16,973 nt of DNA from Avimonoglobus sp965151315 (GTDB lineage: Bacteria > Bacillota > Clostridia > UBA1381), in contig CBCTZG010000058.1 in the NCBI GenBank assembly GCA_965151315.1, positions 1 to 16,973 on the forward strand, given 5' to 3'. Below the pieces are notes generated by a model that ran no database searches, was not told the DNA's origin, and worked only from the letters and a program-made list of their open reading frames with translations. Positions 15,050 to 16,973 of the stretch are shown here, piece after piece. Each line of letters starts with the position of its first letter. Position 1 is the first letter of the stretch. The position numbers and the translations under genes were made by a program.

Positions 15050-15078
15050 ATTCTATCACAAAGATTTCCATTCGTCAA
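15050..15078 (-). promoter_or_regulatory. Probable sigma-A promoter of gdpP
   Basis: The minus strand reads TTGACG (15073-15078), 17 bases, then TAGAAT (15050-15055), about 50 bases before the gdpP ATG. A second -10-like TATAAT lies a few bases further on (15034-15039), with TTGTGA 16 bases before it, so a double start is possible. This is probably the main promoter for gdpP, rplI, dnaB and tilS. Confidence 0.72.
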
Positions 15079-15281
15079 GTATTCCGTGCAGGCTGCTTAT
15101 CGGTTTACTGAATAAACGTGTCAAAATAGTTTCATTATTCCTAGACAGGTACATTGTCGTTGGACGTTGTTTCTGTTTTACGGCCAAGATCGAACCTTGC
15201 ATTTCCCAAATTCGGAACTATCAGCAATGCGTTTTATCCTCTTCTTCCGCCCACTTCACTGCCACGGCAAAAAATATGCAC
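15079..15281. other. Noncoding stretch, nothing recognised
   Basis: About 200 bases between the terminator of the protease gene and the gdpP promoter. Short plus-strand frames cross it, but they have no family likeness and no good ribosome sites. I see no repeat, RNA gene or further promoter that I could defend. Confidence 0.5.
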
Positions 15282-15310
15282 AAAAAAACAGGACATATTC
15301 CTATGTCCTG
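15282..15310 (-). terminator. Terminator after the C39-like protease gene
   Basis: A 9-bp perfect stem, CAGGACATA (15289-15297) with TATGTCCTG (15302-15310), four-base loop, followed on the minus strand by seven T (15282-15288). It lies seven bases after the stop codon of the protease gene and isolates it from gdpP. Confidence 0.85.
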
Positions 15311-15316
15311 CTGTTC

Positions 15317-16342
15317 TTAAACGATCGCCTGGATAAATGTAATATCCGAAAGGCTATAATTTTTCAGGCATGTCTGCTCAAAGGTTACCCATTCGCTGTC
15401 CAGATAAGCCGGTTCATTATAATAAATAGTGTCGCCTTCATAACCAACAGCTACCATTGAGTGGGGATAGCCATTATAACGAACAATCACACCGGCCGGA
15501 TTCCGGTCTAACGCTTCCTTCAGTGCGTTGATCACATCCTGATCCGAGGAAACATTTAAATATGTACCGCCCCGCCAGTCTTCATACCGGGCAAAATACG
15601 GAGAAGTTTCCGCCAGCGCTGGCGCAAAACTTACACCAAACCGTTCTACAACCCCGGTATGGCTGCGCATATAAGAACCGCTTCCGCCGCCTTCCCGGTT
15701 AAACGCCGCAACCGCTGCCGGCGTAACCGCTTCGCCCTTTACATTGGAAATCAACATAGCGTAAGAGCAAACCCAGCAATACCCCCGGCCGTTATTTTCA
15801 AATCCCCAGTCGCTCTGGGGCTGGCTATAGAAAAATTTTCCGCTTTGTTTTACCGCTTTATTTTCCGGAAGCGCTGCCTGTTCTGCGGCTTGCGCTGCCG
15901 GATTCAAAAATTCATCATCCCGGGCATACGGCGCATACTGAATCCACAGGTCATTACCGACCAAATCCACCTGGGCGCCAAATGCCTCTAAAATCGCCCG
16001 CACCGGCATGTAGGTCTGATCATTAATAATTGTCGGCGCAGTATCCAGCGCGACAATATCACCATTGACCTCCATTTCACTGCTGTTGATCTTCAGACGG
16101 ACCATTGTATCGTCATTCCACAGCGACGCCGTCTGATCCTCGCTCATCCAGACCAGCACCAAGCCCATCTCATTGGCAATGGGCCGGATCGGCACCAGCG
16201 TCCTACCGTCCTCTACTACCGGCGGTGTATTCATCGCCACTGGTACGCCGTTTACAGTCACTTGTATGTTCTGGGCCGCTGGGGCAGAAACGGCGCCAAA
16301 CAAAGTTATCAAAAACAAACCCAATATTGTCAGTCTTTTCAT
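15317..16342 (-). CDS. Secreted stalk-domain protein with C39-like cysteine peptidase domain
   Basis: A 341-residue secreted protein. Residues 1-22 form a signal peptide (MKRLTILGLFLITLFGAVSA). Residues about 28-135 are a copper-amine-oxidase-N-like stalk domain with the paired motif VNGVPVAMNTPPVVEDGRTL, LVPIRPIANEMG and YMPVRAILEAFGAQV. After an Ala/Gln-rich linker (145-165) comes a papain-like C39-type domain: Cys189-Trp190 in GRGYCWVCSYAM, His294 in GYPHSMVAVGYEGD, and Asn309 in YYNEP as likely catalytic residues. Substrate and role are unknown; the stalk suggests a place at the cell wall. The frame opens at 16516, but those codons cross the promoter; the ATG at 16342 has GGAG seven bases upstream and starts the signal peptide. 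It is a single-gene unit. Confidence 0.85.
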   Translation of the reverse strand: MKRLTILGLFLITLFGAVSAPAAQNIQVTVNGVPVAMNTPPVVEDGRTLVPIRPIANEMGLVLVWMSEDQTASLWNDDTMVRLKINSSEMEVNGDIVALDTAPTIINDQTYMPVRAILEAFGAQVDLVGNDLWIQYAPYARDDEFLNPAAQAAEQAALPENKAVKQSGKFFYSQPQSDWGFENNGRGYCWVCSYAMLISNVKGEAVTPAAVAAFNREGGGSGSYMRSHTGVVERFGVSFAPALAETSPYFARYEDWRGGTYLNVSSDQDVINALKEALDRNPAGVIVRYNGYPHSMVAVGYEGDTIYYNEPAYLDSEWVTFEQTCLKNYSLSDITFIQAIV

Positions 16343-16379
16343 AACATATCTCCAAAGAATAATCATTAGTATATTACAG

Positions 16380-16408
16380 ATTGTAACATAATTTTCACAA
16401 TTCGTCAA
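16380..16408 (-). promoter_or_regulatory. Probable sigma-A promoter of the C39-like protease gene
   Basis: The minus strand reads TTGACG (16403-16408), 17 bases, then TACAAT (16380-16385), about 38 bases before the ATG at 16342. Just upstream of the -35 box an AT-rich inverted repeat, TTGAAAAA with TTTTTCAA (16415-16438), could be a regulator site or simply AT-rich upstream DNA. Confidence 0.7.
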
Positions 16409-16651
16409 TGTTTTTTGAAAAAAATCCCTGTTTTTCAAGAAAAAAATTTTTACAAAATTATGAACCTGTAAAACCTCTGTTTTGAAGGCAATCCATATCT
16501 TGGGTTGATTCGACAAATTCCCCCGTTGTTTCCCGATTTCTGGGGTTTTTTAATATTTGATTTTTATGTCAATTCTCTTCCCTGCCCGTGCAAACCGATT
16601 TTTCTATGATACACTGTCTTACGTGGGATTATACGAAAGGGAGGACTTGCA
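16409..16651. other. Divergent intergenic region between the protease gene and the mosaic ORF
   Basis: An AT-rich gap. Besides the inverted repeat at 16415-16438 it has a loose CCCC/GGGG pairing followed by six T (16521-16551, plus strand) and a weak promoter-like TATGAT or TACACT near 16603-16613 in front of the plus-strand frame, without a good -35 box. Nothing else is recognised. Confidence 0.4.
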
Positions 16652-16906
16652 ATGATCAGAAAGCTGCGGCCAACAGATCTGGATTCAGTCATGGAAATTT
16701 GGCCGGCCGCCAACCTACAGGCACACGGCTTTGTTGACAGCGGCAGCGCCATGGCCAAAATGCTGGATTTCCCGGAAAGTGTGATCGACGTAACGATGAC
16801 CGCCGTGGGGACCTCCCTGCCAGAGCTGTTTACCGCAAAATTCCACCGCTGGCAGGGCGTGCTGATGCTGACCGGCTATGTGGGGTATGTGATCGTCTTG
16901 ATTTAG
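16652..16906 (+). pseudogene. Mosaic ORF: GNAT N-terminus joined to remnants of a CaCA cation antiporter
   Basis: An 84-codon open frame with a strong ribosome site (GGGAGG, seven bases before the ATG). Residues 1-27 (MIRKLRPTDLDSVMEIWPAA, then NLQAHGF) look like the start of a GNAT acetyltransferase. Residues 28-62 (VDSGSAMAKMLDF, PESVIDVTMTAVGTSLPELF) look like an alpha-repeat of the Ca2+/cation antiporter (CaCA) family, whose GTSLPEL motif is diagnostic. Residues 64-84 (FHRWQGVLMLTGYVGYVIVLI) look like the last helix of the same family, so about 60-80 residues between them are missing. Two usually conserved Gly appear as Asp (LDF, VID). Neither part could work as an enzyme or carrier. The simplest reading is fusion of decayed fragments by deletion; a novel small membrane protein is less likely. 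It is the only gene-like frame on the plus strand. Confidence 0.6.
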
Positions 16907-16973
16907 CCGGTGAATCCGCTATCTGTTGCCGGGCGGTCACTTCCATTTAAACAGAAGCATGCCGCCTACCATG

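Noticed and set aside
15184..15200. Short tRNA T-arm-like sequence on the minus strand (AAGGTTCGATCTTGG)
   Set aside because: Only a four-pair stem with a GTTCGAT loop; no acceptor, D or anticodon arm can be built around it.
16343..16516. N-terminal extension of the C39-like protein to 16516
   Set aside because: The extra 58 codons cross an ideal promoter and come before a proper signal peptide with its own ribosome site.
16520..16551. CCCC/GGGG pairing followed by six T on the plus strand
   Set aside because: Only four pairs over a 17-base loop and no plus-strand gene upstream to terminate.
16937..16973. Minus-strand frame entering at the window edge and ending VGGMLLFKWK
   Set aside because: It could be the C-terminus of a gene beyond the window, but 12 codons are too few to name or to trust.

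Overview
The window looks like chromosome from an endospore-forming member of the Clostridia (Firmicutes). The evidence is a complete eight-gene spoIIIA operon, the downstream order spoIIIAH - asp23 family - nusB - xseA that is common in this group, and a gdpP-rplI-dnaB block. Base composition is close to balanced, AGGAGG-type ribosome sites are strong, and genes are packed with few gaps. All confident genes lie on the minus strand, so the biological reading order runs from high to low coordinates. No phage, transposon, CRISPR, defence or rRNA/tRNA feature was recognised, and I do not see a convincing new biological system.

Right end (about 15300-16973): a secreted stalk-domain/C39-like cysteine protease gene (minus strand) has a clear sigma-A-type promoter and its own terminator. 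Divergent from it is a small plus-strand ORF that looks like debris: the first 27 residues of a GNAT acetyltransferase joined to two separated pieces of a cation/Ca2+ antiporter.

Middle (7712-15000): the gdpP promoter starts a likely transcription unit gdpP (c-di-AMP phosphodiesterase), rplI, dnaB, tilS, ftsH and a small DUF1858 redox-type protein. Gene gaps are short, tilS overlaps the dnaB stop by one base, and the DUF1858 gene overlaps the ftsH stop by four bases. ftsH also has a probable promoter of its own with a palindrome over its -10 box. The hpt gene that often sits between tilS and ftsH is absent.

Centre (6082-7708): a terminator follows the DUF1858 gene, then a CNNM/CorC-type membrane protein with CBS domains, then a 333-bp gap. 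That gap holds two hairpin-plus-T8 structures pointing the same way and an unexplained 130-bp stretch between them.

Left part (1-6081): spoIIIAA to spoIIIAH encode the mother-cell side of the feeding-tube (A-Q) complex built during engulfment. They are followed by an Asp23/Gls24 gene with its own promoter, a terminator, a promoter for nusB, nusB, and the start of xseA. The Asp23 gene is the main oddity of this part: its reading frame changes near 941, so the deduced C-terminus is an artificial arginine/lysine-rich tail that reads through its own terminator, while the expected acidic tail lies intact in another frame.
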